Below are positions 8,495 through 18,046 of a DNA stretch of 64,000 bases, piece after piece; within the stretch, counting starts at the first letter, position 1; the number at the start of each line of letters is the position of its first letter. The notes beneath the pieces are model-generated. The model was given only the letters and a program-made list of their open reading frames with translations, did no database searches and was not told where the DNA came from. Made by a program: the position numbers and the translations under genes. The DNA comes from Blautia sp. An81 (GTDB taxonomy: Bacteria > Bacillota > Clostridia > Lachnospirales > Lachnospiraceae): positions 34,033 through 98,032 of the forward strand of contig NZ_NFHH01000014.1 in assembly GCF_002161285.1 (NCBI RefSeq). Direction: 5' to 3'.

Positions 8495-9151
8495 CTACTC
8501 CTGTCCAAGAGCCTCATGTACCCCTGTTATGGAATATTCCACCCACTGGGCAATATTCTCTGCATGGTCACCGATACGCTCTAAATATTTTGCGATCATA
8601 ATCAGGTCAATATAGTATTCAGCGTTCTTAGCATCCTTCTGCATAAGTTCAGGAAGTTCTCCTTTTACTTTAAGGAACAGATTATCTACAATATCGTCAG
8701 ATTTCACTACTTCTTTGGCAGCCTCTAAATCTCTCTTTACAAAAGAATCTATACTTCCGGTTACCATCTTGATAGCAGCTTCTGCCATCTCCCCGATATG
8801 AATCTTATGAGCGATCTCCTGTACTTTCACAAACTCTGCCATATTCGCGATATCCTGGGCCTGGTCTCCGATTCTTTCCATATCTGAGATCATCTTTAAA
8901 GCAGAAGAAATATTCCGCAGATCTGTTGCCACTGGCTGCTGCTGAAGGAGAAGGCGCATACAGAGAGTTTCAATATCTCTCTCCTTCTGATTGATCTCTT
9001 CTTCTATAATATCCACATCTTTAATGCTGGCATTTGTATTCTCTTCCATAAGAAGATCTACCGCTTTGCGGATCCCTCTCTCACAGAGAGAACCCATCTT
9101 AATCAGTTCCAGATTTAATTCTTCAAGCTGCTGGTCGAATCTTGGTCTCAT
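8495..9151 (-). CDS. phoU: Phosphate transport system regulator PhoU
   Basis: A 218-residue cytoplasmic protein with the two repeated three-helix bundles of PhoU. Each bundle holds metal-binding acidic clusters; MISDMERIGDQAQDIA in repeat 1 and IAKYLERIGDHAENIA in repeat 2 are the characteristic E-R-I-G-D motifs. PhoU signals between PstB and PhoR, keeping PhoR inactive when phosphate is plentiful and limiting Pst uptake. Its start overlaps the last base of pstB and the response regulator follows after 7 bases. The order pstSCAB-phoU-phoP-phoR places transport and sensing in one transcription direction. Confidence 0.95.
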   Translation of the reverse strand: MRPRFDQQLEELNLELIKMGSLCERGIRKAVDLLMEENTNASIKDVDIIEEEINQKERDIETLCMRLLLQQQPVATDLRNISSALKMISDMERIGDQAQDIANMAEFVKVQEIAHKIHIGEMAEAAIKMVTGSIDSFVKRDLEAAKEVVKSDDIVDNLFLKVKGELPELMQKDAKNAEYYIDLIMIAKYLERIGDHAENIAQWVEYSITGVHEALGQE

Positions 9152-9912
9152 CAGCCAAACCTCCCTGTAATATATTCCTCAGTTTTCTTATTCTTCGGCA
9201 TAGAGAAGATCTGCTCAGTCTCACCGTATTCAATAACTTCTCCAAGAAGGAAGAATGCGGTCTTGTCAGAAATTCTGGCTGCCTGCTGCATATTATGAGT
9301 AACCATGACAATAGTATAATTCTTCTTTAACTCTACTGCAAGTTCCTCGATCTTAGAAGTAGAAATCGGGTCAAGAGCGGAAGTAGGCTCGTCCATAAGA
9401 AGGACTTCCGGTTCTACGGCCAGAGCTCTGGCGATGCAGAGACGCTGCTGCTGTCCGCCGGACATTCCCAGAGCACTTAATTTCAGTCTGTCTTTTACTT
9501 CATCCCAGATGGCTGCGCCTCTTAAAGAACGCTCTACGATATCATCCAGTTTTACTTTAGAACGGATGCCGTGGGTTCTGGGTCCGTAAGCAATGTTGTC
9601 ATAAATGCTCATTGGGAAAGGATTAGGCTTCTGGAATACCATACCTACTCTTTTTCTCAGAAGGTTTACATTCATATTACCATAAATATCCTCTCCGTCC
9701 AGAAGAATCTGTCCGGTGATCTTGCATCCCTCTACCAGGTCGTTCATACGGTTCAGGGATTTCAGCAGTGTGGATTTACCACATCCGGAAGGACCGATAA
9801 ATGCAGTAATCTCGTTAGGCTGAATCTCCAGGTTAATATTTTTTAAGGCCTTAAAGGCTCCGTTATCATAATAAAGATCCAAGTTGGAAATCGAAAATTT
9901 ACTCTTGCTCAT
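9151..9912 (-). CDS. pstB: Phosphate ABC transporter ATP-binding protein PstB
   Basis: A 253-residue ABC ATPase with Walker [11 protein letters not shown]-loop region [15 protein letters not shown] (typical of PstB), signature [20 protein letters not shown] and Walker [14 protein letters not shown]. The VTHNMQQA switch region is also PstB-like. It powers PstCA to import inorganic phosphate delivered by PstS. It follows pstA by 9 bases and abuts phoU. Confidence 0.97.
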   Translation of the reverse strand: MSKSKFSISNLDLYYDNGAFKALKNINLEIQPNEITAFIGPSGCGKSTLLKSLNRMNDLVEGCKITGQILLDGEDIYGNMNVNLLRKRVGMVFQKPNPFPMSIYDNIAYGPRTHGIRSKVKLDDIVERSLRGAAIWDEVKDRLKLSALGMSGGQQQRLCIARALAVEPEVLLMDEPTSALDPISTSKIEELAVELKKNYTIVMVTHNMQQAARISDKTAFFLLGEVIEYGETEQIFSMPKNKKTEEYITGRFG

Positions 9913-9921
9913 GTTTCTTAA

Positions 9922-10800
9922 TTATCCTTTCTCTATCATTTTGGCCACTCTTCCGGATACCCAGTTGATAAAGAGTACCACTATCAGAAGGACTACTGCT
10001 GTGGCATAGGCTGCATCAATATGAAGACCTTCACTTGCCAGGGTATACATGTGCACGGAAAGTGTTCTTGTAGAAGACATAACGCTCTTAGGCATTTCCG
10101 CAACGGTACCTGCCGTATACATAAGGGCTGCAGTCTCGCCCACGATACGTCCGATAGCCAGGATAACACCGGAAAGGATTCCCGGTACAGCGGAAGGAAG
10201 GATCACTACGAAAATAGTTCTAAGTCTTCCGGCTCCCAGTCCAAAACTGGCTTCCCGATACATATCCGGTACTGCCAGCAGAGCTTCCTCTGTGGTCCTC
10301 ATGATAACCGGAAGGACCATGATCGCCAGGGTAAAGGCGCCTGCCAACATAGAATAGCCCCACTTCAATGCAGTTACAAAGAACAGCATACCGAAAAGTC
10401 CATATACGATAGAAGGAATACCTGTCAGGGTTTCAGCAGTCACACGGACAACGCTTACCAGTTTGTTGCCCTTTTTCGCATACTCTACCAGGTATACAGC
10501 TGCCAGGATTCCCAGAGGTCCTGCGATCACCAGAGACAGCAGGGTCATACCAACGGTATTGATAATCGAAGGCAGCATAGAAACATTGTCTGAATTATAC
10601 TCCAGCTGGAATAAGCTGGGTTTCAGGTTCGGGATTCCCATAACCAGAATATATCCGATAATAAATACTAAAGTCAAGAAAGTGATCAGTGCAGCAAGTC
10701 CCACCAGCACGGCAAGGATCAGAGAGCCGGGATTGCTGGAATAAGATTTGATACGCTGCTTTGTAGTCTGCACATTAATTGGTCTTATTGCCTCATCCAT
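9922..10800 (-). CDS. pstA: Phosphate ABC transporter permease PstA
   Basis: A 292-residue permease with six predicted membrane segments. The EAA-type coupling loop reads REASFGLGAGRLRTIFVVILPSA. The charged soluble N-terminus of about 28 residues is typical of PstA. It pairs with PstC to form the phosphate channel. Its ATG lies inside the 3-prime end of pstC (8-base overlap) and follows a GGAGGAG Shine-Dalgarno, indicating coupled translation. Confidence 0.95.
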   Translation of the reverse strand: MDEAIRPINVQTTKQRIKSYSSNPGSLILAVLVGLAALITFLTLVFIIGYILVMGIPNLKPSLFQLEYNSDNVSMLPSIINTVGMTLLSLVIAGPLGILAAVYLVEYAKKGNKLVSVVRVTAETLTGIPSIVYGLFGMLFFVTALKWGYSMLAGAFTLAIMVLPVIMRTTEEALLAVPDMYREASFGLGAGRLRTIFVVILPSAVPGILSGVILAIGRIVGETAALMYTAGTVAEMPKSVMSSTRTLSVHMYTLASEGLHIDAAYATAVVLLIVVLFINWVSGRVAKMIEKG

Positions 10801-11665
10801 TTGCGCTCCTCCTCTTCACCAGTGAGAATAACAGGTTAATGATCAGAATAAATACAAAGAGTACAACCGCTGTAGCGATCAGGGCCTCTCTGTGAAGGTC
10901 TGTGGCATATCCCATCTCCATAACGATATTAGAAGTCAGGGTACGGACGCCTTCAAAAATTCCCTTTGGCATACGTGGCTGGTTTCCGGCGATCATGATA
11001 ACTGCCATGGTCTCGCCGATAGCTCTTCCGATTCCCAGAATGATCCCGGCCATGATACCTGATTTTGCTGCAGGTACGATGGTGCAGAACACACTTCTCT
11101 CATGGGTGGCCCCCAGAGCCAGAGAACCTTCATAATAGCTGTCTGGCACCGCACGGATAGAAGATTCGCCCACGCTGATGATAGTAGGAAGGATCATGAT
11201 CCCCAGCATTACGGAAGCTGTAAACATGCTGGATCCGTTTCCTCCGAATCCCAGAGTCTGTCCGAAGAAATTCCGGACAAAAGGTACCAGCACCACCATA
11301 CCAAAGAAACCATATACAACTGAAGGAATACCTGCCAGCAGGTCAACTGCAGGCTTCATAAATCTGTAAATAGATTTTGGACAGAATCTTGCCATAAAAA
11401 TAGCCGTCAGAAGTCCGATAGGAACACCGATGACGATGGCTCCTGCCGTTACATAAATACTTCCCAGAATAAAGGGAAGGATTCCATACAGATCATTTCC
11501 CGGTTTCCATGTCTCCCCCAGCAGAAAATTAAAAACTCCTATTTTGCCAATGGCAGGTACGCCATTGGCAAATAGGAATGCACAAATCAAAATTACTGCC
11601 AGGATGGAAGCGCATGCACATACCAGAAACACATATTTCATAACTGTTTCTTTAACGTCTTTCAT
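10793..11665 (-). CDS. pstC: Phosphate ABC transporter permease PstC
   Basis: A 290-residue permease with six membrane segments. The PstC-type coupling loop contains YYEGSLALGATHERSVFCTI. A short cytoplasmic N-terminus precedes TM1 (about 10-33). It forms the transmembrane path for phosphate with PstA. It starts 37 bases after pstS, the usual spacing for a strongly translated binding protein followed by its permease, and overlaps pstA. Confidence 0.95.
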   Translation of the reverse strand: MKDVKETVMKYVFLVCACASILAVILICAFLFANGVPAIGKIGVFNFLLGETWKPGNDLYGILPFILGSIYVTAGAIVIGVPIGLLTAIFMARFCPKSIYRFMKPAVDLLAGIPSVVYGFFGMVVLVPFVRNFFGQTLGFGGNGSSMFTASVMLGIMILPTIISVGESSIRAVPDSYYEGSLALGATHERSVFCTIVPAAKSGIMAGIILGIGRAIGETMAVIMIAGNQPRMPKGIFEGVRTLTSNIVMEMGYATDLHREALIATAVVLFVFILIINLLFSLVKRRSANG

Positions 11666-11702
11666 TGTACTTTGCTCCTACTCCTCTTTTTTCAGATTAC
11701 GA

Positions 11703-12647
11703 TTACTGAAGATCTTCCCAGTTTGTAACCTCACCCGTATAAATCTGTTTTACCTGGTCAGATGTAATATCTGTCATGCTGTTTTCATTGTTTACGATAA
11801 TTGCGATACCGTCAATAGCGATCTGAGTTCCTGTAACGCCTTCAGATGTCTCTGTATCTTTCAGTTCTCTGGAAGCCATACCGATATCACAGATACCGCT
11901 GATAGTAGATTCTACACCAGTTGTAGAATCGCTTGTCTGGATCTCGATAGAAGCGTTTGGATTTACAGCTTCATATCCTTCTTTCAGTTTTTCCATTACA
12001 GGAGATACAGAAGAGGATCCTGCAACTACTACGCTGCCTTCCGGTGATGTTCCTGCATAAGCTTCTGCCGCATCATCTACAGGAATATAATCTTCTCCTA
12101 CAATAGCCTGTCCGTCAGAGCTGAGGATATAATCAACAAAATCCTGAGCCACATCGCTGAGACTGTCACCTGTTACAATATTGAAAGGACGGGATACTTT
12201 GTATGTACCGTTCTTTACATTCTCAGCAGATGCTTCAGCTCCATCTACTTTCAGAGCTTTTACGCTGTCATCTAAGGAACCAAGGGAAATATAGCCGATA
12301 GCCTGAGGATCCTGAGCAACGCCTGTCATCATAACGGCGGTGCTGTTTGTTACCTGGGCGTCTACGGTAGTGTTATCTACTTTTTCCCCATCAGCATTCT
12401 CTTCCTCTACACCGAACAGTTCTACAAAAGCTCCTCTTGTACCGGAACCTTCCTCACGGGAAAGTACGGAAATTGTTCCGCTTGGTGCGGAAGCATCTGA
12501 ACTGCTGCTGTCTGAGCTGCTGTCGGAAGATGCGCTGTCTTCTGTTGCTGTGCTGTCGGAACTGCTGCCTGAATCGTTTGAACCGCAGGCTGCCATGCTG
12601 AATACCATTGCTCCCATTAATACTGCTGCTAATACTTTCTTCTTCAT
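11703..12647 (-). CDS. pstS: Phosphate-binding lipoprotein PstS
   Basis: A 314-residue extracytoplasmic binding protein. The lipoprotein signal peptide ends in the lipobox MAAC at about residues 18-21, followed by a Ser/Asp-rich linker. The mature part has the phosphate-binding features of PstS: the segment SVLSREEGSGTRGAF and the second-lobe segments GSSSVSPVMEKL and SDSTTGVES. It delivers inorganic phosphate to PstCA. It is the first gene of the Pst/Pho operon, with Pho-box-like repeats 75-170 bp upstream. Compared with Bacillus PstS the lobes appear in a permuted order, as is common in Clostridia, so it could be read as a PstS-like variant. Confidence 0.92.
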   Translation of the reverse strand: MKKKVLAAVLMGAMVFSMAACGSNDSGSSSDSTATEDSASSDSSSDSSSSDASAPSGTISVLSREEGSGTRGAFVELFGVEEENADGEKVDNTTVDAQVTNSTAVMMTGVAQDPQAIGYISLGSLDDSVKALKVDGAEASAENVKNGTYKVSRPFNIVTGDSLSDVAQDFVDYILSSDGQAIVGEDYIPVDDAAEAYAGTSPEGSVVVAGSSSVSPVMEKLKEGYEAVNPNASIEIQTSDSTTGVESTISGICDIGMASRELKDTETSEGVTGTQIAIDGIAIIVNNENSMTDITSDQVKQIYTGEVTNWEDLQ

Positions 12648-12721
12648 TATTATACTCGCTCCTTGTGTTTGCTTTTTGCTTTCTTGATTTATTTTTGACA
12701 GGATTAAATATAAAGAAGTTT

Positions 12722-12818
12722 TGTAAAATCACCAATCTTCTTTCTGTTAAATGTATGTAAAATCCATATTTTACATTTCACATTAGGGATTTTACATTCC
12801 TCATCACAAACTTAACAT
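12722..12818. promoter_or_regulatory. Pho-box-like TTTACA/TTAACA repeat cluster upstream of pstS
   Basis: Minus-strand copies TTTTACA (12756-12762) and TTTAACA (12745-12751) are spaced 11 bp; a further TTTTACA is at 12722-12728. Plus-strand copies are TTTTACAT at 12769 and 12790, a degenerate TCATCACA at 12801, and CTTAACAT at 12811. The first, second and last are exactly 21 bp apart. PhoP of Firmicutes binds TTWACA-like repeats spaced about 11 bp. A TATATT at 12707-12712 could be the -10 element. The repeats and spacing are seen; binding is inferred. Confidence 0.6.
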
Positions 12819-12906
12819 TTCCCGTTCTTTCCTAAATTATGTACTATTTAGAGTATCAGCATACTCGCTTCAGAAGTAAAAAGTAAAAAGCACAGCGAGT
12901 TTTTCA

Positions 12907-13812
12907 TTATATTGTTTTTCTATACTGAGCTGGAGAAACACCATACATTTCCCGAAACTTCTTTCCGAAATAACTTGGATGATTAAATCCACTGCTAATA
13001 CAAATTTCCGTAATGCTGCTGTCTGTATTCCGCAATTTATGGGCTGCCTGCTGGAGCCGGTAAAAGGTCAGATATTCCATAGGCGACTGACCTGTTATCT
13101 TTTGAAAGCACCGGAAACATTCTGTCCGGCTGATATTTACTTCCCGTGCAATATCTTCTATAGTAATGGAATCGGCATATCGGCTTTTCATGTATTCCAG
13201 TATCTCTTTCACCCTTTTCTCCTGCTTTGTGTTTCCAGGTTCTTCTATATAAATACCATTTTCCGGTCTCTCTCTTTCTGCCAGCAGTGTCCAGGCATAG
13301 CTCAGTTCATTTCTCACCTGCATTTCCCTTGTCCATCTATTCTCTTTACAATAATCATATATCCTCTCTAAACATTCCAGTATCTCTCTTTGCCAGGGGA
13401 TATCCCTTTTCAGCAGGCATCCTTTAAAATCCGAATTGCCTGTAACTGGCTCTACATATTTCCGATACAGCAGTCCCATATGGTCTCCTGAGATGAATTC
13501 CGGCAAAAACACAAAGGAAACGGACTGTCCTTTATAGTTTCCCATATGTATTCCCGCCATGTGAAGAGAGCCGCTGTTAATAAAGAGCCCTTCCCCTTTC
13601 TTAATCTCAAACTGCTCTCCATTTACACCGCACTGAACTCTGTCTTCCAGAACCAGCACCAGCTCTGCTTCTGAATGCCAGTGCCATCCTTCTCCTTCTA
13701 CATTTTTTACTCCATTTAAATATCCCTGAAAGGGAAAGGCTTTCGTTCCATGGACCTGGATTTCCCGCATAGAATCGTTTACAGAAAGCCGGTTTGGTTT
13801 AGTCAGCAGCAT
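12907..13812 (-). CDS. AraC-family transcriptional regulator with cupin sensor domain
   Basis: A 301-residue regulator. The N-terminal half is a cupin-type sensor (HWHSEAELVLVLEDRVQCG near residue 42). The C-terminal AraC DNA-binding domain (about 200-300) has two helix-turn-helix units, SITIEDIAREVNISRTECFRC and SSITEICISSGFNHPSYFGKKF, ending in the family-typical GVSPAQYRK. These proteins usually activate carbohydrate genes. It is transcribed away from the YczE-like gene with 147 bp between the start codons, so that gene is a plausible target. It could instead act on distant genes. The ATG follows AGGAGG. Confidence 0.9.
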   Translation of the reverse strand: MLLTKPNRLSVNDSMREIQVHGTKAFPFQGYLNGVKNVEGEGWHWHSEAELVLVLEDRVQCGVNGEQFEIKKGEGLFINSGSLHMAGIHMGNYKGQSVSFVFLPEFISGDHMGLLYRKYVEPVTGNSDFKGCLLKRDIPWQREILECLERIYDYCKENRWTREMQVRNELSYAWTLLAERERPENGIYIEEPGNTKQEKRVKEILEYMKSRYADSITIEDIAREVNISRTECFRCFQKITGQSPMEYLTFYRLQQAAHKLRNTDSSITEICISSGFNHPSYFGKKFREMYGVSPAQYRKTI

Positions 13813-13959
13813 CTTTCTCTCCTCCTTTGGGACTATTCTTATATTTTCTGAAAGAATAATGATAGTTTTTTTGGTTTTTTTTCTTTAATCTATTTTAGCA
13901 CAGAAAATAAAAACATAGAAATCTGTGCAGCAAATAAATTTATTTTGAGGGATGTTATT

Positions 13960-14646
13960 ATGTCAGCGAAATCAAAATCCGACAGATTAAGGCGAATTGT
14001 CATGACTGTAGCAGGGGTAAGCGCCAGCGGCATTGCAGTAGGCTTTTTTAATTATTCGGCCTTCGGCATGGATCCTTTTCAGGTGCTGGCTCATGGACTG
14101 TGGAATCTTACTCCTCTGAGTTATGGTACTTTTTATACCATTTTCAGCCTTATTCTTTTTATCTTCGTATTCATGGCAGACAGAAAAAAGATTGGCCTTG
14201 GAACTGTTATCAATATGTTCCTGCTGGGATATATCACAGAATTTTTCTCCTGGCTTTTGGCCCGGCTTTTCCCTGATGGCGGCTTATTCCTCCGGCTGAT
14301 CATGCTGATCATTGGCATTACGATTATGTGTCTGGCGGCTGCACTGTATTTTACCGCCAATATGGGCGTATCTGTTTATGACGCTGTAGCCCTATGCCTT
14401 TCTGAACGCACACCTATTAAATTCCAGTTCTGCCGTATGGGCAGTGATGTTATCTGTGTTGCCGTTGGTTTCTTCTTCGGCGCTCAGGTAGGCCTGGGAA
14501 CCATTATCACCATGTTTTTCACGGGACCTCTTATTCATATTTTCCAGGAGACACTGGCAATCCCCCTTATCCGGGGACGTAATCCTGTGGCTTACAGTAT
14601 ACGGAAGCTGTATCTCAGTGTTAAAAAGGCTCTGAAGAAAAGATAA
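13960..14646 (+). CDS. YczE/YitT-type integral membrane protein
   Basis: A 228-residue membrane protein with about five to six hydrophobic segments. Conserved-looking loops are SAFGMDPFQVLAHGLW near residue 30 and TANMGVSVYDAVALCL near 135; GMDPF and GVSVYDA form an internal repeat typical of the YczE/YyaS/YitT family. The function is not established; related proteins affect antibiotic or surfactant production and membrane transport. The ATG at 13960 follows a TTGAGGG ribosome-binding sequence; the longer reading begins with a TTG inside that element. It is one of few plus-strand genes here, divergent from an AraC regulator that may control it, and is followed by a strong hairpin. Confidence 0.75.
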   Translation: MSAKSKSDRLRRIVMTVAGVSASGIAVGFFNYSAFGMDPFQVLAHGLWNLTPLSYGTFYTIFSLILFIFVFMADRKKIGLGTVINMFLLGYITEFFSWLLARLFPDGGLFLRLIMLIIGITIMCLAAALYFTANMGVSVYDAVALCLSERTPIKFQFCRMGSDVICVAVGFFFGAQVGLGTIITMFFTGPLIHIFQETLAIPLIRGRNPVAYSIRKLYLSVKKALKKR

Positions 14647-14714
14647 CTAAAATATCGTACACTAAAAAGCGAAACCGATCCGCAAAATCTGCCGCCAGCC
14701 TGGTTCGGTACAAA

Positions 14715-14763
14715 AACAGCCATGGAGCGTTATCTGTCTGCTCCATGGCTGTTCACTTTTTTC
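14715..14763. terminator. Rho-independent terminator between convergent genes
   Basis: A perfect 14-bp stem AACAGCCATGGAGC / GCTCCATGGCTGTT with an 11-base loop (14715-14753) is followed by CACTTTTTT. It serves the YczE-like gene on the plus strand. With A5 on the left flank it can also end the minus-strand glycosidase transcript. Confidence 0.88.
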
Positions 14764-14812
14764 ATTGGCAAGCCCGGTAAGAAACCTCGTATAAGTCCTG
14801 CCTTTTTGTCTC

Positions 14813-16432
14813 TCAGTACAGAGGAATATAGGCAAAATACTTCAAAGTATTTCCCTTTGCGCAGGTTCCTGCCTCTTCGTACCAGTTGTACTCTATTTTT
14901 TCCCTACCATCTCCCCAGATTTCCGGGCAGTCTGTATACTCCCAGTCCAGGGGAATATAATGAGCTTCCTGTTCAGAGGCCTCCAGCATAATCTGATGAA
15001 GCTCTTCCTTCTCTTCTTCACTGAGCAGACCCGGCTTAGCCGATACAAACAAAGGCGTGCCAGATTTGGCCACAGCCTCTGCCCACTGGCGATTCAGGCT
15101 CCATGGAATATTTCCCATAATTCCCACGCAGTCTGCATCGATTTCATAGAAAGCTCCGTGCTGGGGCAGACAGAAGGCAAGGGTATTCACACCCATAACC
15201 CGGGTTCTCTCCCAGGTAATACCGCTGGTATCGTCTCCGCTCCTCTGCATATGCATCAGACCGGCTCCCAGATGACCTATGGTATTGCAGCCTAAGATCA
15301 GTGTATCATATTTAGCTGCTGTCTCATAAATTTTTCCATACAGCAGTTTCACCACTTCCGCACTGGTCATTCCCTTATCATAAAAGCTCCATCCATCCTG
15401 GGTGGGATATGGGTTCATCTCAAATCCCCATCTTCCGAAAATGTCATAGGTGGAAAAATCATGCTTAATCAGGGTATAGCCCCATTTGCAGATGTTTTCT
15501 ACATCTTCCTGGATATAGGCCAATGCCTCCGGATGGGAGGGGTCCAGGCATCCATTATGAGATATTCTCCATTTTTCAGGGATTTTCTCATCTTCGTTCA
15601 GCAGCAGCCGTACCCAGATACCTGCCCTGGCTCCCTTTTCCTTTATCTTCTCTGCCAGCCCGGCCATATCCGGGAATTTTTCATTTCCCTTTCTCCAGGG
15701 GCCTCCATTATACTCATTCAGGCGATGATGCTCCTGCCAACAGTCGTCAATTACCATGTATGGAGGATTTTTTGCCCCTTTTGTCAGCTCCATAAGATAT
15801 TCTGTATCCTGAAGGATTTCTTTCTCTGAGCTGTCCCCATAGGCATAATACCAGTTATTGCTTCCATATACAGGATAGGGCGGCAGGATAGGGTCCGTAC
15901 ACATCTCTCTGCAAAAAGCCTGGGCTGCCTGGAAAGAAGTACAGTCCTCTGCCTCCATACAGATAATTTCTGCTGCCTCCAGTTTTCTTCCATTTAATTC
16001 TACGCCACTTCCCCCGCATCTGGTATCCAGAACCAGGGTGATGCCTCTGGTATCTGCCTGCCAGAAACACATAGCTGAGGGTCTTACCTTTACCCCATAC
16101 CCTCTGGTTTTTCCCTGACAGGAGGCAAGGAAATACCAGGGCATAAAAGCTCTTCCGCTTATTCCTTTCCACTGAGCGTCTCCAAAAGTCCTTTCCCAGC
16201 TGCTTCCCAGAAGTCGGGAGCTTTTGTCAAGAGGAGAGTTCCATCGAAGTTTCAGGCTTCTGACCCTGGAAGTTTCAGCGGTGACGGCAATGCTCATCGC
16301 CTCCCCCTCCTCTTTAATCTCTACCGACACATCCCATGCAGAGAGATTTTCTCCTTTCAGGATTTCCTGCCATTCTTCTGTCTCAATAGTGACATAATCA
16401 GGAAATCCCAGCTTAAAAATTGTTTTTTGCAT
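14813..16432 (-). CDS. Clan GH-D glycosidase, alpha-galactosidase-like (GH36 type)
   Basis: A 539-residue cytoplasmic enzyme without signal peptide. The N-terminal beta-rich part (about 1-180) precedes a TIM-barrel with PPYMVIDDCWQ near 225 and RAGIWVRLLLNE near 270. The likely catalytic nucleophile is Asp325 in LIKHDFS, and the acid is in RSGDDTSG near 400. This layout matches clan GH-D (GH27/GH36/GH31 relatives) acting on alpha-galactosides or similar alpha-linked sugars. It lacks the N-terminal super-sandwich and C-terminal domain of full-length GH36 enzymes (about 730 residues), so exact substrate and family are uncertain. The ATG at 16432 follows AAGGAG. It starts 19 bases after an ABC-2 exporter permease, suggesting co-transcription with that exporter. 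Confidence 0.78.
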   Translation of the reverse strand: MQKTIFKLGFPDYVTIETEEWQEILKGENLSAWDVSVEIKEEGEAMSIAVTAETSRVRSLKLRWNSPLDKSSRLLGSSWERTFGDAQWKGISGRAFMPWYFLASCQGKTRGYGVKVRPSAMCFWQADTRGITLVLDTRCGGSGVELNGRKLEAAEIICMEAEDCTSFQAAQAFCREMCTDPILPPYPVYGSNNWYYAYGDSSEKEILQDTEYLMELTKGAKNPPYMVIDDCWQEHHRLNEYNGGPWRKGNEKFPDMAGLAEKIKEKGARAGIWVRLLLNEDEKIPEKWRISHNGCLDPSHPEALAYIQEDVENICKWGYTLIKHDFSTYDIFGRWGFEMNPYPTQDGWSFYDKGMTSAEVVKLLYGKIYETAAKYDTLILGCNTIGHLGAGLMHMQRSGDDTSGITWERTRVMGVNTLAFCLPQHGAFYEIDADCVGIMGNIPWSLNRQWAEAVAKSGTPLFVSAKPGLLSEEEKEELHQIMLEASEQEAHYIPLDWEYTDCPEIWGDGREKIEYNWYEEAGTCAKGNTLKYFAYIPLY

Positions 16433-16451
16433 AACATTCTCCTTTTCCCTT

Positions 16452-17255
16452 CTAATTTCCATTACTTTCATATCTTCTCAGTCCCCGCCGCAGCACCTGC
16501 CCGGCTATAAAGAGCATGATTCCGCAGACAGCCGGGATCATAAGATTCTGCCAGAGGCAGCCGCTCTTACCCAGCAGATAGCTGGCCGGGAAATAGCTGA
16601 TAAAGGCATAGGGTATGATGTAGGCAAATACCATATTTAAAACTGCCGGATAAATAGTCAGCGGGTACTTCGCCATTTCCCCTATGGTCAGGGTAAAATA
16701 GTTCAATGAATTTTTAATCCCCCCAAGCCAGAAAGAAGTGCAGCTGGCGATCCAGATCATACAGAACCGTATGATACAGGCGATAACCAGTGTGATAACA
16801 AAATAAAGAACCTTCACAGCCCTCCAGTTTATCCTGCAATGGGAAAATCCCAGAAAAAATATCACGCTGGCAAGGAACATTTTATTCAGGCCGTCAAAGT
16901 CAATCTTCGCAGTGATCAGCTGCAGGCCCACAGGCAGGGGCCGGACCAGGAAGCGGTCAATTTCCGCTTTATTCAACATCTGCGTAATCTTCCATGCTCC
17001 CTGAAAAAAGAAATTAACACTTCCCTCTGAGAATAAAAGATAACCGTACAGGATCAGAATCTCCCACATATTCCAGCCGCCGACAGAAGGAATATTACTA
17101 TAGATAATGCCGATCACAGACAAATTGCAGGCCTGAGATAAGGTTGTAAAAAACAGCATCATGAAAAAATCCGCCCGGTACTGTTCCAGGGATTTTATAT
17201 TCTGTAATTGTATTTTCCAGTAAATAACAAAATAGCGTTTCCATCTTTTTATCAT
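16452..17255 (-). CDS. ABC-2 family exporter permease (DUF990-like)
   Basis: A 267-residue membrane protein with six predicted helices. It resembles the paired permeases of ABC-2 type exporters of the PF06182 kind: the SLEQYRADFFMMLFF start, the WEILILYGYLLFSEG loop, FLVRPLPVGLQL after TM3 and a PLTIYPAVLN segment. It is predicted to form a heterodimeric channel with the product of the preceding gene, driven by the ATPase encoded at 18046-18849. The gene follows its partner with 2 bases between them. The substrate is unknown. Homologues usually form three-gene exporters; here a GH-D glycosidase gene follows directly. Confidence 0.82.
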   Translation of the reverse strand: MIKRWKRYFVIYWKIQLQNIKSLEQYRADFFMMLFFTTLSQACNLSVIGIIYSNIPSVGGWNMWEILILYGYLLFSEGSVNFFFQGAWKITQMLNKAEIDRFLVRPLPVGLQLITAKIDFDGLNKMFLASVIFFLGFSHCRINWRAVKVLYFVITLVIACIIRFCMIWIASCTSFWLGGIKNSLNYFTLTIGEMAKYPLTIYPAVLNMVFAYIIPYAFISYFPASYLLGKSGCLWQNLMIPAVCGIMLFIAGQVLRRGLRRYESNGN

Positions 17256-17257
17256 TT

Positions 17258-18046
17258 CTATCCCCCATATACAGATATCACCGATGAAGCCTTTTTCCAG
17301 AAAATACTGCCTGCCAAAAACAACAGCACATTCCAGAGAATCTGAAAAAACAGAGCTTCAAAACATTCTCTCATTGGAAAAGTTCCTATAAAAATACTGC
17401 ATGGAACATAGACGATCCCCGAAAAAGGCAAGCGGTCAATCACCGTTCTTATAAAGTCCGGAAACATTGCAAGAGGGATCAGGGCACCGGAGAAAAAATT
17501 CGTCAGGATCTCTCTTCCCTTTAATACTCCATAGGCATTATCTGTATAAAAGCATATCAGCGAGAAAAAATACTGGATTTGCAGTTTAATTCCCTGGCCC
17601 AGCACTAAAGATATCAGAAAAAGCAGTAGCCTGATCGGAGTTATGCCTGCGGCGCCATTTACAGCCAGATAAACCGCCCCTACCAAAACCAGGGTAAAGA
17701 AAAATTCTATCAGTGCAGTTCCCGCCGCCCGGCAAAACACAATCGAACGGTAACTGACAGGCTTCAAAAGATCCAATACCATATCGCCGCTTATGATTTT
17801 ATCTGCGGCCTGCATCTCAAATCCGAAGGAGAGGGCGCTGTTGCACAAAAAAGAGACAAATACATATTTTCTCATCATCTCCCAGGTATAGCCGCTAACC
17901 ACCGGCTGATAGGCAAAAATGCTCTTCCATACAAAAAACAGAACCGCAACCTGAATGAAGTTCGCTAACATGCTGGTCAGAAAATTGCTTCTGTACATGA
18001 TGCCTTCCGACATTCCACATTTCATTAATGTAAAATATTTTTTCAT
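17258..18046 (-). CDS. ABC-2 family exporter permease (DUF990-like)
   Basis: A 262-residue membrane protein with six hydrophobic segments and the paired-permease motifs of this family: GMSEGIMYRSNFLTSML at the N-terminus, MVLDLLKPVSYRSIVF near residue 90, and SGALIPLAMFP before the last helices. The ATG overlaps the ATPase stop codon by one base (TGATG), so translation is coupled; the TTG one codon upstream is a less likely start. It probably forms a heterodimer with the next permease. The transported compound cannot be told from sequence. Confidence 0.82.
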   Translation of the reverse strand: MKKYFTLMKCGMSEGIMYRSNFLTSMLANFIQVAVLFFVWKSIFAYQPVVSGYTWEMMRKYVFVSFLCNSALSFGFEMQAADKIISGDMVLDLLKPVSYRSIVFCRAAGTALIEFFFTLVLVGAVYLAVNGAAGITPIRLLLFLISLVLGQGIKLQIQYFFSLICFYTDNAYGVLKGREILTNFFSGALIPLAMFPDFIRTVIDRLPFSGIVYVPCSIFIGTFPMRECFEALFFQILWNVLLFLAGSIFWKKASSVISVYGG

